Source: Streptomyces sp. NBC_00576 (lineage in GTDB: Bacteria > Actinomycetota > Actinomycetes > Streptomycetales > Streptomycetaceae). Taken from it: a stretch of DNA of 64,000 bases. The stretch is taken from contig NZ_CP107780.1 in assembly GCF_036345175.1 (NCBI RefSeq), positions 7,564,001 through 7,628,000 on the forward strand, read 5' to 3'. This document shows positions 17,979-26,470 of this stretch, piece after piece. Under the pieces are notes generated by a model that saw only the letters and a list, made by a program, of their open reading frames with translations, was not told the DNA's origin and ran no database searches. Made by a program: the position numbers and the translations under genes. Numbering within the stretch: the stretch's first letter is position 1; each line of letters opens with the position of its first letter.

Positions 17979-18046
17979 GTACGAACTCCCGTACAGCTAG
18001 CGGTATTTGGCAGTGGTCAGACCCGCGGTTACCGGGCCCGCGCTTG

Positions 18047-19681
18047 CTAGACCCACTTGGCCTGGAGGAGGTTGATGCCCGGGTACGGCTGTGCCCTTAT
18101 GCCCGCGAGCTTCTTCGGGTCCCAGGCCGTCATCAGCTCGTTGTGGACGACCGGGTAGAGCACGGCCTCCTCGGCGACGACGTCGATGTAGTCCTGGATC
18201 ATCTCCTTCTTCTTCTCCGGGACCGCCTCCCGTGTCGCCCTGTCCATGTCCTTGAAGAGCTGCTTGGCCACAGCGTTGTCGGCCCAACGGGCGTAGCCCA
18301 TCCAGAGGTTCTGCGGGCCGTAGTTGTAGTGCATGATCAGGTCCGCGTCGAGGCCGAACTGGTTGGGGTTCGAGGCCGCCGACACGACCTGGTAGTCCTG
18401 CTTCTGGTCCATCTTCGTGAACACCGCTGTTGTTTCCTGCGGGTTGAGGGTCGTCTCGACGCCGATCGCGTCCCACGACGCCTTGATGGTGGGCAGGCAG
18501 TCGACGATCCAGCTGACGTTCACCGACAGGATCTCGATCTTCAGCCCGCTGACCCCGGCCTCCTTCAGGAGCGCCTTCGCCTTTTCCGGGTCGTAGTCGT
18601 AGACCGTCTTCGCCGGCCGGTAGCCGGGGTTGGCCTCGTTGAGGAAGGACGTGGACGGCTTGCCGTGGCCCTTGAGAGCCACCTGCACCATCTTCTCCGT
18701 GTCGATGGCGTAGTGCAGCGCCTGGCGGACCCGTACGTCGTCGAAGGGCTTGTGCTTGGTGTTGAACATCAGGAACAGGTTGTTCATCCCCGCCCCGCCC
18801 TGGACGTCCATCCCCCCGCTCTTGAGCTGCTGGATGTTGGCGTACGGGATGTTGTCGGCGATCTGCGCGCCGGCACTGGACCCCGAGATCTTGGCGACGC
18901 GGGGCGCGGCGTCCACCATCGTCATCCAGTTCATCTTCTTGAACGCCGGTTTGCGCGGCCCGTTGTAGGCGGCGAACGCCTCGAACGTCGTGTTCGACTT
19001 CGGGTGGTGCGCGGCCTGCCGGTACGGTCCCGAGCCGATCGCCTTTCCCTTGATCGCGTCGTCCCAGGCGCCCGGCTGGGAGAAGACGTGCTTCGGCATG
19101 ATCTTCGCGAGGGTGAGCCGGGAAACGCCTTCCGGGAAGGGGAACTTCAGCACCAGCTCGACATTCTGCGCGTCGACCTTTTTCACTTCTTTCAGCCAGC
19201 TGGCGAAAAACCCCTTGGCGAGTGTCTGTGTGTTCGGATCGAGGATTCGATCGAATACGAAGACCACGTCGTCGGCGGTCACCGGCTTTCCGTCGTGGAA
19301 GGTCGCCCCCGCCCGCAGCGTGAACTTCCAGGAGGTGCTGCTGAGGTCGCCGGGGACGGCTGTGGCGAGCGCCGGGTACGGCTCGCGGGAGATCGGGTCG
19401 GTGTCGAGCAGGCCCTCGTAGATGTGGTTGTTGCCGGCCATGGAGAAGGCGGAAGCCGTCTGCGTGGGGTCCCAGCTGCCGTCGTTGCCATAGCCGATCA
19501 CGGCCGTGAGCGTGCTGTTCGCGCCCCCGGTGCCACCCTCGGTGTCGTTGGTGGACTCCGGGCCCGACGAACAGGCCGAGAGCGAGGAGGAAATGGCGGC
19601 GGCGGCACCCAGCGCGCCGGTGTACTTCAGGAACGACCGGCGGTGCGGGGCGGTCGATACGTCGCGGGTCACGTCGCGCAC
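18047..19681 (-). CDS. Peptide-type ABC importer, solute-binding lipoprotein
   Basis: A 544-aa family 5 (SBP_bac_5) binding protein. The N-terminus carries a twin-arginine motif RRSFLK, a hydrophobic stretch and a lipobox LSAC, so it is a Tat-exported lipoprotein. Typical domain landmarks are present, for example VRQALHYAIDTEKMV. Family 5 proteins bind peptides, but also nickel, glycans and sialic acid. It is the first gene of the importer-aldolase operon and is divergent from the GntR regulator, 256 bp away. Confidence 0.95.
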   Translation of the reverse strand: MRDVTRDVSTAPHRRSFLKYTGALGAAAAISSSLSACSSGPESTNDTEGGTGGANSTLTAVIGYGNDGSWDPTQTASAFSMAGNNHIYEGLLDTDPISREPYPALATAVPGDLSSTSWKFTLRAGATFHDGKPVTADDVVFVFDRILDPNTQTLAKGFFASWLKEVKKVDAQNVELVLKFPFPEGVSRLTLAKIMPKHVFSQPGAWDDAIKGKAIGSGPYRQAAHHPKSNTTFEAFAAYNGPRKPAFKKMNWMTMVDAAPRVAKISGSSAGAQIADNIPYANIQQLKSGGMDVQGGAGMNNLFLMFNTKHKPFDDVRVRQALHYAIDTEKMVQVALKGHGKPSTSFLNEANPGYRPAKTVYDYDPEKAKALLKEAGVSGLKIEILSVNVSWIVDCLPTIKASWDAIGVETTLNPQETTAVFTKMDQKQDYQVVSAASNPNQFGLDADLIMHYNYGPQNLWMGYARWADNAVAKQLFKDMDRATREAVPEKKKEMIQDYIDVVAEEAVLYPVVHNELMTAWDPKKLAGIRAQPYPGINLLQAKWV

Positions 19682-19848
19682 GATTCCTCCAGCGGGGTGG
19701 GGTCCGAAAAGGTGAGGAGATACGACGTCCTACGTCATAGGGGGGCAGCGCGACCATAAGAGGGGCGGTGGGGCCGGTCAAGAGATCGCACACGAATGGC
19801 GTATCTGCCAGAGGTGTGACCAATGACGATATGAAATTCGACCAACGC

Positions 19849-19899
19849 TGGCATCAACACTGGCATCAACGGTGGCATCAACGAACTCGTGAATTCACG
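19849..19899. promoter_or_regulatory. Three 12-bp direct repeats plus a palindrome
   Basis: TGGCATCAAC followed by two variable bases occurs three times in tandem (19849-19860, 19861-19872, 19873-19884). Four bases later comes the perfect 12-bp palindrome CGTGAATTCACG (19888-19899). The block lies 39 bp upstream of the GntR start and in the shared promoter region of the importer operon, where the repressor should bind. Iterated 12-bp sites would present repeated faces of the helix. Confidence 0.55.
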
Positions 19900-19937
19900 G
19901 GCGTTGGATTTTGATATGCCTGGAGGTGGGACGTGGG

Positions 19938-20696
19938 ATGTCCGGCGAGCGTACGATGCGCCGCATGTCTCAGGAGTCCGGGAAGCCACGCCGGCCCGAG
20001 CGGCGGGTGAGCGGCCAGGTCCAGCACGAGGTCATGCAGCTGATTCTCGACCGCAAACTCCGGGCGGGCGCACCGCTGCCCACCGAGGTCGAGCTGATGG
20101 CGTCGCTCGGCGTCAGCCGCAACTCCGTCCGCGAGGCCCTCAAGGCGCTCCAGGCGCTCGACATCGTGGAGATCAGGCACGGCTACGGGACGTATGTCGG
20201 ACAGGCGTCCTTGACGCCGCTGATCGACGGACTGACGTTCCGTACGCTCGCCCGGCATGACGGGGACGGCGCCGCGCTCGCCGAGATACTCCAGGTCAGG
20301 GAGGTCCTGGAGGACGGCCTCATCCGGCGGGTCGCGGCGGTGTTGTCCGACGCGGAACTGGACCGTGTGGAGTCCGTTGTCACCCGGATGGAGGAGGCGG
20401 GCCGCGCAGGCCGGCGCTTCCCCGAGCTCGACCGCGAATTCCACGAGGCGCTGTACGGCCCTCTCGGCAACGCCCTCGTGCCGCAGCTGCTCGCCGCCTT
20501 CTGGACGGTGTTCCGCCGCGTCTCCGGCGCCCGGGGCTGGCACGACGACCCGGCACCGGAACTGACGGCCCGCCGACACCGGGACATCGTGACGGCGTTG
20601 CGCGCGCATGACGTGGAGGGCGCGCAACGTGCGCTGGCGGTGCACTTCCGGGGGATCGAGGCGCGGGCGGCTCAGGAGTCACGGGGCGTGGGCTGA
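19938..20696 (+). CDS. GntR/FadR family (FCD) transcriptional repressor
   Basis: A 252-aa regulator. The N-terminal winged helix contains LPTEVELMASLGVSRNSVREAL; the all-helical FCD ligand domain follows, with metal-binding candidates Asp and His in ELDREFHEAL and further His in RRHRDIV and LAVHFRG. ATG at 19938 is preceded by GGAGGTGGG. FCD repressors sense carboxylic or sugar acids; here the ligand is probably the substrate or product of the adjacent aldolase, releasing the importer operon. The divergent arrangement and the repeats in the shared promoter support this. Confidence 0.93.
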   Translation: MSGERTMRRMSQESGKPRRPERRVSGQVQHEVMQLILDRKLRAGAPLPTEVELMASLGVSRNSVREALKALQALDIVEIRHGYGTYVGQASLTPLIDGLTFRTLARHDGDGAALAEILQVREVLEDGLIRRVAAVLSDAELDRVESVVTRMEEAGRAGRRFPELDREFHEALYGPLGNALVPQLLAAFWTVFRRVSGARGWHDDPAPELTARRHRDIVTALRAHDVEGAQRALAVHFRGIEARAAQESRGVG

Positions 20697-20725
20697 GCGG
20701 CGTGCGGGCGCGCCGGCACGTGAAA

Positions 20726-20754
20726 GGGGGCGCCGACCCCTGTACGGCGCCCCC
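20726..20754. terminator. Bidirectional terminator
   Basis: Perfect 10-bp arms GGGGGCGCCG and CGGCGCCCCC with a 9-base loop lie between the converging GntR and sigma-partner genes. Confidence 0.75.
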
Positions 20755-20778
20755 GTCACTTCCCGTCGCGGCCCTGGT

Positions 20779-21798
20779 CTACGGCAGCGTCTTCTCGTAC
20801 CCCGCGTCGTTGTCCGAGTCGTAGACGACCTTGCCCGTGTTGTCGTAGCCCTTGATGTGCGGAGCCAGGGTGACCTGCTGGTTCAGGGTGCCGGAGGCCA
20901 CGAACCAGCCGTGGTCCAGGGCGGCTTCGCTGGTGCTGCCGCCGTAGGAGACGGTCACCTTGGTCACGGAGGACTCGACCCGGCCGATGGCGCCCCAGCG
21001 GAAGGGCAGCTTCCAGTTGCCCTTGTCGATGAACGACTGCCGGTCGAGCTTGCCGTTGTCGTCGGGCATGACCGGGCCGCCGTTGTCGAACTCCAGGCCG
21101 CCGGCACTGATGTTGGCGCCCTCGGCCTTGCCGTCCTTGATGTTGCAGATCAGTCGGGTCAGCTGCGGCTGCTTCGTCTGCTCCTTGACGGCGACGACGT
21201 AGATGCCGTCGCCGGGTGCGTTGGAGTCGCCGGTGCTGTTCATGGCCAGGATGATCCGGTAGTCGGCGGCGTCGCCCAGATCGGGCCGCGGCATCTTGGA
21301 CGACATGCCCTTCTGGCCCTCAAGTTGCCGGGCGATGCACTTTTCCAGGCCGTCCGAGGCCTGCGCCAGCGTGATCCCGTCGAGCAGCTGCCCCGGCGTC
21401 GCCGGTCCGGCCGGTCCAACGGGCGCCGACTGTACGGGAGTCGGCTTCGTCCCCTGCGAGACGTCGGCCGACGGCAGTGGCGCCGCCGTGTTCACGCTCC
21501 CGTCGCCGCCGTTCCCGCTCAGCGCGTACGCCCCCACGGGCGCCGCCGCCAGCGCGACCAGGACCGCGCCGGCCGCTGCCACTCGCCGTCGCCGCTCGGT
21601 CGCGCCCTTGCGGCGGATCGCCGGATACGGCGCCGCTGAGGGCCGGATGGTGTAGGCGTCCTCCGCCATCATTTCGCGCACCTGTGCCTCGAAGTCCTTC
21701 CCGTGTTCGTTTCCCACGTGCTGGCCTGCTTCTTGTGACTGTCCTGGCTGGTCCGGCTGCTGGTCCGGCTGTCGTTCCGGCTGCTGTTCCCCGTTCAC
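20779..21798 (-). CDS. Membrane partner of the ECF sigma factor, possible anti-sigma
   Basis: A 339-aa protein starting at GTG 21798, overlapping the sigma factor stop by GTGA. Residues 1-35 are Gln/Pro-rich, about 36-70 form the cytoplasmic part with EAQVREMMAEDAYTIRPS, a single helix spans about 72-92 (VAAAGAVLVALAAAPVGAYA), and the remaining 245 residues are external. Coupling to an ECF sigma gene suggests an anti-sigma or signal-transducing role. It lacks the usual zinc-binding HxxxCxxC anti-sigma domain, so a direct inhibitory contact is not shown. No enzymatic motif is visible in the external part. Confidence 0.75.
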   Translation of the reverse strand: MNGEQQPERQPDQQPDQPGQSQEAGQHVGNEHGKDFEAQVREMMAEDAYTIRPSAAPYPAIRRKGATERRRRVAAAGAVLVALAAAPVGAYALSGNGGDGSVNTAAPLPSADVSQGTKPTPVQSAPVGPAGPATPGQLLDGITLAQASDGLEKCIARQLEGQKGMSSKMPRPDLGDAADYRIILAMNSTGDSNAPGDGIYVVAVKEQTKQPQLTRLICNIKDGKAEGANISAGGLEFDNGGPVMPDDNGKLDRQSFIDKGNWKLPFRWGAIGRVESSVTKVTVSYGGSTSEAALDHGWFVASGTLNQQVTLAPHIKGYDNTGKVVYDSDNDAGYEKTLP

Positions 21799-22343
21799 CG
21801 GACGCCTTCCCGAACGTGTGACGTCTGACTGGGCTCGGGCCGGCCCACGACCTGTGCGAGCCCCGGATACGAACGCAACTTCGCCAGCCCCTTGGACGCC
21901 TGGCTCTTGACCGTGCCCTGGGAGCAGCCGAGCGTGTCGGCGACCTCTCCCTCGGACAGGTCCTCCCAGTAGCGCAGAACGACCACCGCCCGTTGCTTGG
22001 GCGGCAGTTGGGCGAGGGCACCGAGCAGCGCGCTGCGCTCGTCGGCCCATGAGACGGCCTCGTCCCGGCCCACCACGTCGGGCGGTGCGTCGGTCAGCGC
22101 CTCCCGCACCCGCCTCTTGCGGAACCGGTCGCTGTTGCAACTGACCAGCATCCGGCGGACGTACGCCTCCGGATTGTCGGTGCGGGAGACCCGCCGCCAG
22201 GAGCGGTACGCCTTCGCCAGCGCCGTCTGCGTCAGGTCCTCGGCGTGATGGGCGTCGCCGGTCAGCAGATACGCGGTCCGCACCAGATGGGACCACCGCG
22301 CTCTGACGAATTCATGGAACTGGGCCTCTTGTTCGGCCTGCAT
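21795..22343 (-). CDS. ECF sigma factor, SigE family
   Basis: A 182-aa sigma-70 family protein. Region 2 is recognisable from HEFVRARWSHLVRTAYLLTG through AEDLTQTALAKAYRSW, region 4 from LAQLPPKQRAVVVLRYWED through TLGCSQGTVKSQASKGLAKL. ATG at 22343 is chosen because the family begins right there (MQAEQEAQFHEF); the longer upstream frame reads only the tandem repeat. It directs RNA polymerase to a small regulon and is coupled to a membrane protein that probably controls it. Confidence 0.93.
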   Translation of the reverse strand: MQAEQEAQFHEFVRARWSHLVRTAYLLTGDAHHAEDLTQTALAKAYRSWRRVSRTDNPEAYVRRMLVSCNSDRFRKRRVREALTDAPPDVVGRDEAVSWADERSALLGALAQLPPKQRAVVVLRYWEDLSEGEVADTLGCSQGTVKSQASKGLAKLRSYPGLAQVVGRPEPSQTSHVREGVR

Positions 22344-22422
22344 CAAGTACCCCCTCGCCCACCAGACCACCGTTTCCCCGGAATCGGTTGCCCGGGGTTC
22401 GGGAACGAGTTCGAATGGGTCG

Positions 22423-22567
22423 GTGGGTGAGCCACTGGGCCGGCAGGTGGCTGAGCCAGTGGACCAGAGGGTGGCTGAGCCAGCGAACCAGCAGGTGGCT
22501 GAGCCAGTGAACCAGAGGGGTGGCTGAGCCAGTGGACCAGAGAGTGGATGAGCCGGCTGCCGGGCCA
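22423..22567. repeat. 24-bp tandem repeat, six copies
   Basis: Six consecutive units of 24 bp begin with GTGGCTGAGCCAG or close variants, at 22423, 22447, 22471, 22495, 22520 and 22544; one extra G sits at 22519. Each central unit contains the odd-length palindrome TGGCTGAGCCA. The array starts 80 bp upstream of the ECF sigma start and ends at the decayed phosphatase gene. It could be a multi-site operator or a minisatellite. Confidence 0.85.
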
Positions 22568-22956
22568 TGGGACGAGCGGGCTCCGGGCGTACTGCGCTGC
22601 CCTCCGGGCGCCTGGCCCGGGGGCGTGGCCTGTGCCGGCCCCTCGACGCGACGGCACAGGCCCCCTCGTACGCCGTCCATCTCCTCGGCAGCCGACTCCC
22701 GGAGTCTCCCTGGGAGTTCCGCTGGCCGCGTGGGCCCGACTTCCGGCTCCGAAGGATCGCGTGGACGCCCGCGCGGCCCTGGTCGAGGTGTGGGAGCGGG
22801 CGGGCGGGTGAGCGGGGGAGGTCGCGTGCGAGGGTGGGCGGGGGCGTTCGGGGACTGCGCCGGCGTGTCTGGCGGTGGGCCTATGTGCGGGCGGAGTACG
22901 ACCGGTATGCCGTGGAGACGCCCCGGCGGCGGCGGTACGTCCGTCGGGGCGGGTGA
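22567..22956 (+). pseudogene. Decayed phosphatase-like gene
   Basis: Three blocks match, in order, a Streptomyces protein of about 150 aa with a tyrosine-phosphatase-type loop. Frame 1 gives SGRLARGRGLCRPL through FRWPRGPDFRL. From about 22752 the match moves to frame 3 (DRVDARAALVEVWERA), hits a TGA at 22809, and continues as VACEGGRGRSGTAPACLAV, which contains the C-x5-R active-site loop. It then drops about ten codons and returns to frame 1 as AYVRAEYDRYAVETP. The 129-aa open frame that spans the locus thus lacks the catalytic loop. The parent family is recalled from memory. Confidence 0.7.
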
Positions 22957-22969
22957 GGCGGTGGGCGTC

Positions 22970-23467
22970 TCACAGGTGCAGCGTCATGACCACTCGGTCG
23001 GCATTCGGCCCGAAGTAGTCCTTGCGCGGGGCGGATTCAGCCGTGAAGCCGAGTGACCGGTAGAGCTCTATTGCGGCGGTGTTGGTCGGCTCGACCGTCA
23101 ACAGCACCTCGCGCACGGCATCGTCGCGCAGTCGGCGCAGCACCTCCTCCATCAGTTGCCGGCCGTGTCCGCGCCCGCGCTGGTCGCGGGTGACTCCGAG
23201 GCTCAGTATCCAGCCGCGGTCGGGGTTCCGGGGCATGCCGACCAGGACGTATCCGTGCAGGCCGTTCTCGCCGCCGTCGAGGACGAGCAGGTGATCGGGG
23301 TACAGGTCGAAGAGCTGGCGAAGCGTGAAGAAGGGGTACGGGCCTTCGGGGAACGCCTCCTCGTCCAGCCGGACCAGCTCGGGCAGATCTGTCTCCTCGA
23401 CCTGGCGGATGCGCGGCGGTCGGCTCGCGGCAGGTGTCCGAAAACCATCTGCTGGAAGAGTGCTCAT
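22970..23467 (-). CDS. GNAT family N-acetyltransferase, RimI-like
   Basis: A 165-aa acetyl-CoA-dependent acetyltransferase. The CoA-binding loop is seen as RDQRGRGHGRQLM, preceded by the strand WILSLGVT and followed by NTAAIELYRSLGF, a RimI-like ending. The ATG at 23467 (MSTLPADG) follows AGGGGGA and is preferred over the upstream start at 23497. The substrate, a protein N-terminus or a small amine, cannot be told from sequence. Confidence 0.9.
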   Translation of the reverse strand: MSTLPADGFRTPAASRPPRIRQVEETDLPELVRLDEEAFPEGPYPFFTLRQLFDLYPDHLLVLDGGENGLHGYVLVGMPRNPDRGWILSLGVTRDQRGRGHGRQLMEEVLRRLRDDAVREVLLTVEPTNTAAIELYRSLGFTAESAPRKDYFGPNADRVVMTLHL

Positions 23468-23713
23468 GCGTCCCCCTGCGGCGCGAAGTAAAGACACGTT
23501 GACACCCGTACGGGTGGTACGGGCGGGACGGTGCGTTCTCTGTGTTTCGCCTGCGTTCGGCAGGTGATCGACGGATTCCGACCAGCATTACGCGATCTGA
23601 TCCGGTCACTCAAGGCGCATTCAGGTCCAACGTGAGGTCACAGTTATTTCGCAGGGTCGTTCACGTTCTGTCAGGGGGGCTCCGTAGTGCCCGTGATGTT
23701 GATATCGTGAACC

Positions 23714-24544
23714 ATGGACTTGGGAACGCCGGGGGAAAAACGCAGGCCAGCCGTGCTCAATGCGCAGGCGCCTTGGCCGGAATTTGACTCGCTCGCGTAT
23801 GTCGCTGACAACTATCACAAGTTGCAGGACGAGGACGCCGAGATCATCTCGATCATGCGTGATCACTTCGGTAAGTACTTCCGTGAACATCCCGGTCCGG
23901 TGGTCGGCATCGACGTAGGCGCGGGTGCCAACCTTTACCCCGCGCTCGCCATGCTGCCGTGGTGCAAGGAGATCACGCTCTTCGAGCGCTCACCCCGGAA
24001 CCTGGCCTATCTGAAGGGCCAGTTGACGGCCGAGGCGTACGACACGAACTGGGACCAGTTCTGGGACGTCCTGTGCGAGAGCCCTGAATACGCCGGGTTC
24101 GAGGGCGATCCGAGGGAGCGGTTCCGCGAGGTCGTGCGCGTCGAGTCCGGCAACATCCTCGACTCCGACCTGGGGGAACAGGTCGGCGAACGACAGGGTC
24201 TGTGGTCGATGGGGACCATGTTCTTCGTCGCGGAGTCGATGACCACCTCGCACGAGGAGTTCGGCCGGGGTGTGGCGAGCTTCATGCGTGCGCTGGCGCC
24301 CGGAGCGCCTTTCTTCGCGGCGTTCATGGAGCATTCGGAGGGGTATCGCGTGGGCGACGCGTTCTTCCCCGCGTGTGACGTGAGCGAGTCCGAGGTGCAG
24401 AAAAGCCTGGAGCCCTTCGCCGGAAAGATCGGCCCGCTTCGGGTTGAGCGGCTCAGGACTCCGGTAAATCTACGGGCGGGCTATTCGGGCATGATCGTCG
24501 CCTATGGCCGCCGAAATTCGGATGACGATATTCCGGAATGCTAG
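23714..24544 (+). CDS. SAM-dependent methyltransferase, SCO2525 family
   Basis: A 276-aa class I methyltransferase of the NNMT/PNMT/TEMT type. Motif I is VVGIDVGAGANLYPAL (about 62-77), followed by an acidic strand end ITLFERSPRNL, the insertion NWDQFWDVL typical of this type, and MFFVAESMTTSHEEF at the active-site region. It matches the family named after SCO2525. It is the first gene of the cassette; no Shine-Dalgarno sequence precedes ATG 23714, while TATCGT lies at 23703-23708, so the transcript may be leaderless. The methyl acceptor is unknown; small amines are usual for the fold. Confidence 0.88.
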   Translation: MDLGTPGEKRRPAVLNAQAPWPEFDSLAYVADNYHKLQDEDAEIISIMRDHFGKYFREHPGPVVGIDVGAGANLYPALAMLPWCKEITLFERSPRNLAYLKGQLTAEAYDTNWDQFWDVLCESPEYAGFEGDPRERFREVVRVESGNILDSDLGEQVGERQGLWSMGTMFFVAESMTTSHEEFGRGVASFMRALAPGAPFFAAFMEHSEGYRVGDAFFPACDVSESEVQKSLEPFAGKIGPLRVERLRTPVNLRAGYSGMIVAYGRRNSDDDIPEC

Positions 24545-24625
24545 GCAGCTGGCCAGCAGTGCCTGCGAACAACCTGTAGTAACTCCCAACAAAACATGGC
24601 AGCGCGGCCTTGTGAGGGGCATGGC

Positions 24626-26467
24626 ATGCAGATCAAGCCACGCCAGCATCTGCTGGACGTCTGGCAGGCGGTTGGTCGTCACTCGTTCGACAGTGGCGGC
24701 TGGGCCTGGGGCAAGTGGGGTGGGCAGAGCAGCGTGGCCGATGCCGAACGGCTGCTCTGTCTGCTCTACCCGGCCACCGAGATTCCGGCGTTCCGGATCG
24801 ACGACCCGGACACGACACAGGACGACGTCCAGAAGGCGCTCCGGAGGGCCGGTGGCCGGCTGGAGATCCCGGTGAACGTGCTGACGGCCACGGCCGAGTT
24901 CATGCGCAACCACACCGGGGACGACAAGAGACCGACCTTCGCGGGCGGTTACTACTTCCACTCCCGGGACAGCGCCCAGGATCTCACCCCTGAACAGCGT
25001 GAACTCGGGGTAGTGGACAGCTATTCGATGTCGGTCACTCTCTGCCTCGCCACACTTGGCTTCCTCAAGATCTACGAGACGAAGACGCGCCGCACCGAGG
25101 TGCTGGAACTCATCCAGGAGCTTCGGGCGGCCACCAGCGTCAGGCTGACGGCGGCCATGGTGAGTCTGCTGCGTTCGTTCACCGTCAACGTCTTCGACAT
25201 GGACTCCTCGCAGGGCAGAACACTCGCCGAACTCCTCGGCCAGGGGCGGCTGTCCCAGCGGATGGTCCTGCAGAAGTTCCAGCGCCGCTTCGAGGCCCTG
25301 CGCGCCATCGTCAGCGAGAGCCTCGTCCTCGGTGTCGACGTCGAGGAAGGCCTCGCGGACCAGAACCAGCTCTTCGAGTGCGGCTGGGCCTGGAGCCTCG
25401 TCAAGGACGCGCCCGAGGTGGAGACCGAGGAAGCGATCGGCCCCCAGCCGCCCGGCGTCGCCAATGCTGTGCCCTACCTCTACTTCACCGTCGTCGCCCT
25501 CGACGGCATCCAGGACCTGTTCTCCGACCGCACCCTGACCCTGGGCCTGCTCAACACCGAACAGCAGAAGCTCGCCGAGGCGTTACGACTGCGCTGGGAG
25601 ATCACCCAGCAGTACTGGTCGGCCATCGCCCGCTTCGACGCCGACCGCTGGCCCCTGGAGGACATTCCCTGGCGTACGACAGGACAGAAGCTGGAGTCCG
25701 AGTACTTCTCCCTCTCCGTCGCCGCCATCCTCGTACACGACCTGGTCCGCCGCCGGGCCACCGACGACGACCTCACCCGCACGGTCGGCATCATGGAGCG
25801 GCTCGCCGAACGCGGGCGCATCACCAGCCGGATGACCGGCCGGGACAAGGCCGTTGAGCTGCACAATCCGGGGATCATCCTGCCGCTCCAGGGCAGTGAA
25901 CGCATAGGGCCGCCCATGCAGTGGCGGATGAACGACTTCTCCGCGCAACTCCTCAAGCGGACCATCCAGTTGTGCACCCTCTCGCGCAACCTCGTCTCGC
26001 ACGACCGGCTGCTGCGGCTGGCCGAGGACATCTTCGGGCACATGTGGAGGCGCCGGATCGGCGACGGCGACGGCGTCGACCTGTGGGACAACGTGCACGC
26101 CGTCTATCCCGAGTCGCCCGCCACCGACCGCCCCGTGTCCTGGAGCGTCACCGAGCGCGTCACCGAATGCCTGGTCAGCGCCCACCAGCTGTACCGGCAG
26201 CCACCGATCCGGAGCGCCGAACTCGGCGTACTGGCAAGGGCGTTGCTCAGCGAGTCGACCCATCTGCTGGGCAACGAACAGATGGAGCCGGCGCCCGCCT
26301 CCGACGGCAGGCGCGGTATGGACCTCAAGGGCATCGAGGTAAAACTGCGCCGGGCCAGGCAGCTCATCGACGAACAGCCCGGCACCTCCTGCGCGTTGAC
26401 CCTCGATGTGCTCGGACAGCTCGACGCCCTCGCCCGGGCCCGCGACGCGGCGACCCAGGGGGCGTGA
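24626..26467 (+). CDS. SCO2524 family protein, function unknown
   Basis: A 613-aa mostly helical, soluble protein. It starts MQIKPRQHLLDVWQAVGRHS; ATG at 24626 follows GAGGGG. No enzyme motif is recognised. Two regions stand out: YYFHSRDSAQDLTPEQREL near 125 and a central Trp-rich stretch RWEITQQYWSAIARFDADRW near 325. It ends 3 bp before the P-loop gene. Codon 320 (25583-25585) is TTA, so full translation needs the bldA tRNA, linking the cassette to development. Recognised as the family named after SCO2524, always near a methyltransferase and a variant P-loop protein as far as I recall. Confidence 0.88.
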   Translation: MQIKPRQHLLDVWQAVGRHSFDSGGWAWGKWGGQSSVADAERLLCLLYPATEIPAFRIDDPDTTQDDVQKALRRAGGRLEIPVNVLTATAEFMRNHTGDDKRPTFAGGYYFHSRDSAQDLTPEQRELGVVDSYSMSVTLCLATLGFLKIYETKTRRTEVLELIQELRAATSVRLTAAMVSLLRSFTVNVFDMDSSQGRTLAELLGQGRLSQRMVLQKFQRRFEALRAIVSESLVLGVDVEEGLADQNQLFECGWAWSLVKDAPEVETEEAIGPQPPGVANAVPYLYFTVVALDGIQDLFSDRTLTLGLLNTEQQKLAEALRLRWEITQQYWSAIARFDADRWPLEDIPWRTTGQKLESEYFSLSVAAILVHDLVRRRATDDDLTRTVGIMERLAERGRITSRMTGRDKAVELHNPGIILPLQGSERIGPPMQWRMNDFSAQLLKRTIQLCTLSRNLVSHDRLLRLAEDIFGHMWRRRIGDGDGVDLWDNVHAVYPESPATDRPVSWSVTERVTECLVSAHQLYRQPPIRSAELGVLARALLSESTHLLGNEQMEPAPASDGRRGMDLKGIEVKLRRARQLIDEQPGTSCALTLDVLGQLDALARARDAATQGA

Positions 26468-26470
26468 ACC

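Noticed and set aside
22423..22567. Tandem repeat considered as a CRISPR array
   Set aside because: Units are contiguous without spacers and there are no cas genes.
22343..22568. N-terminal extension of the ECF sigma factor through the tandem repeat
   Set aside because: The extension reads only repeat sequence and the family begins at ATG 22343.
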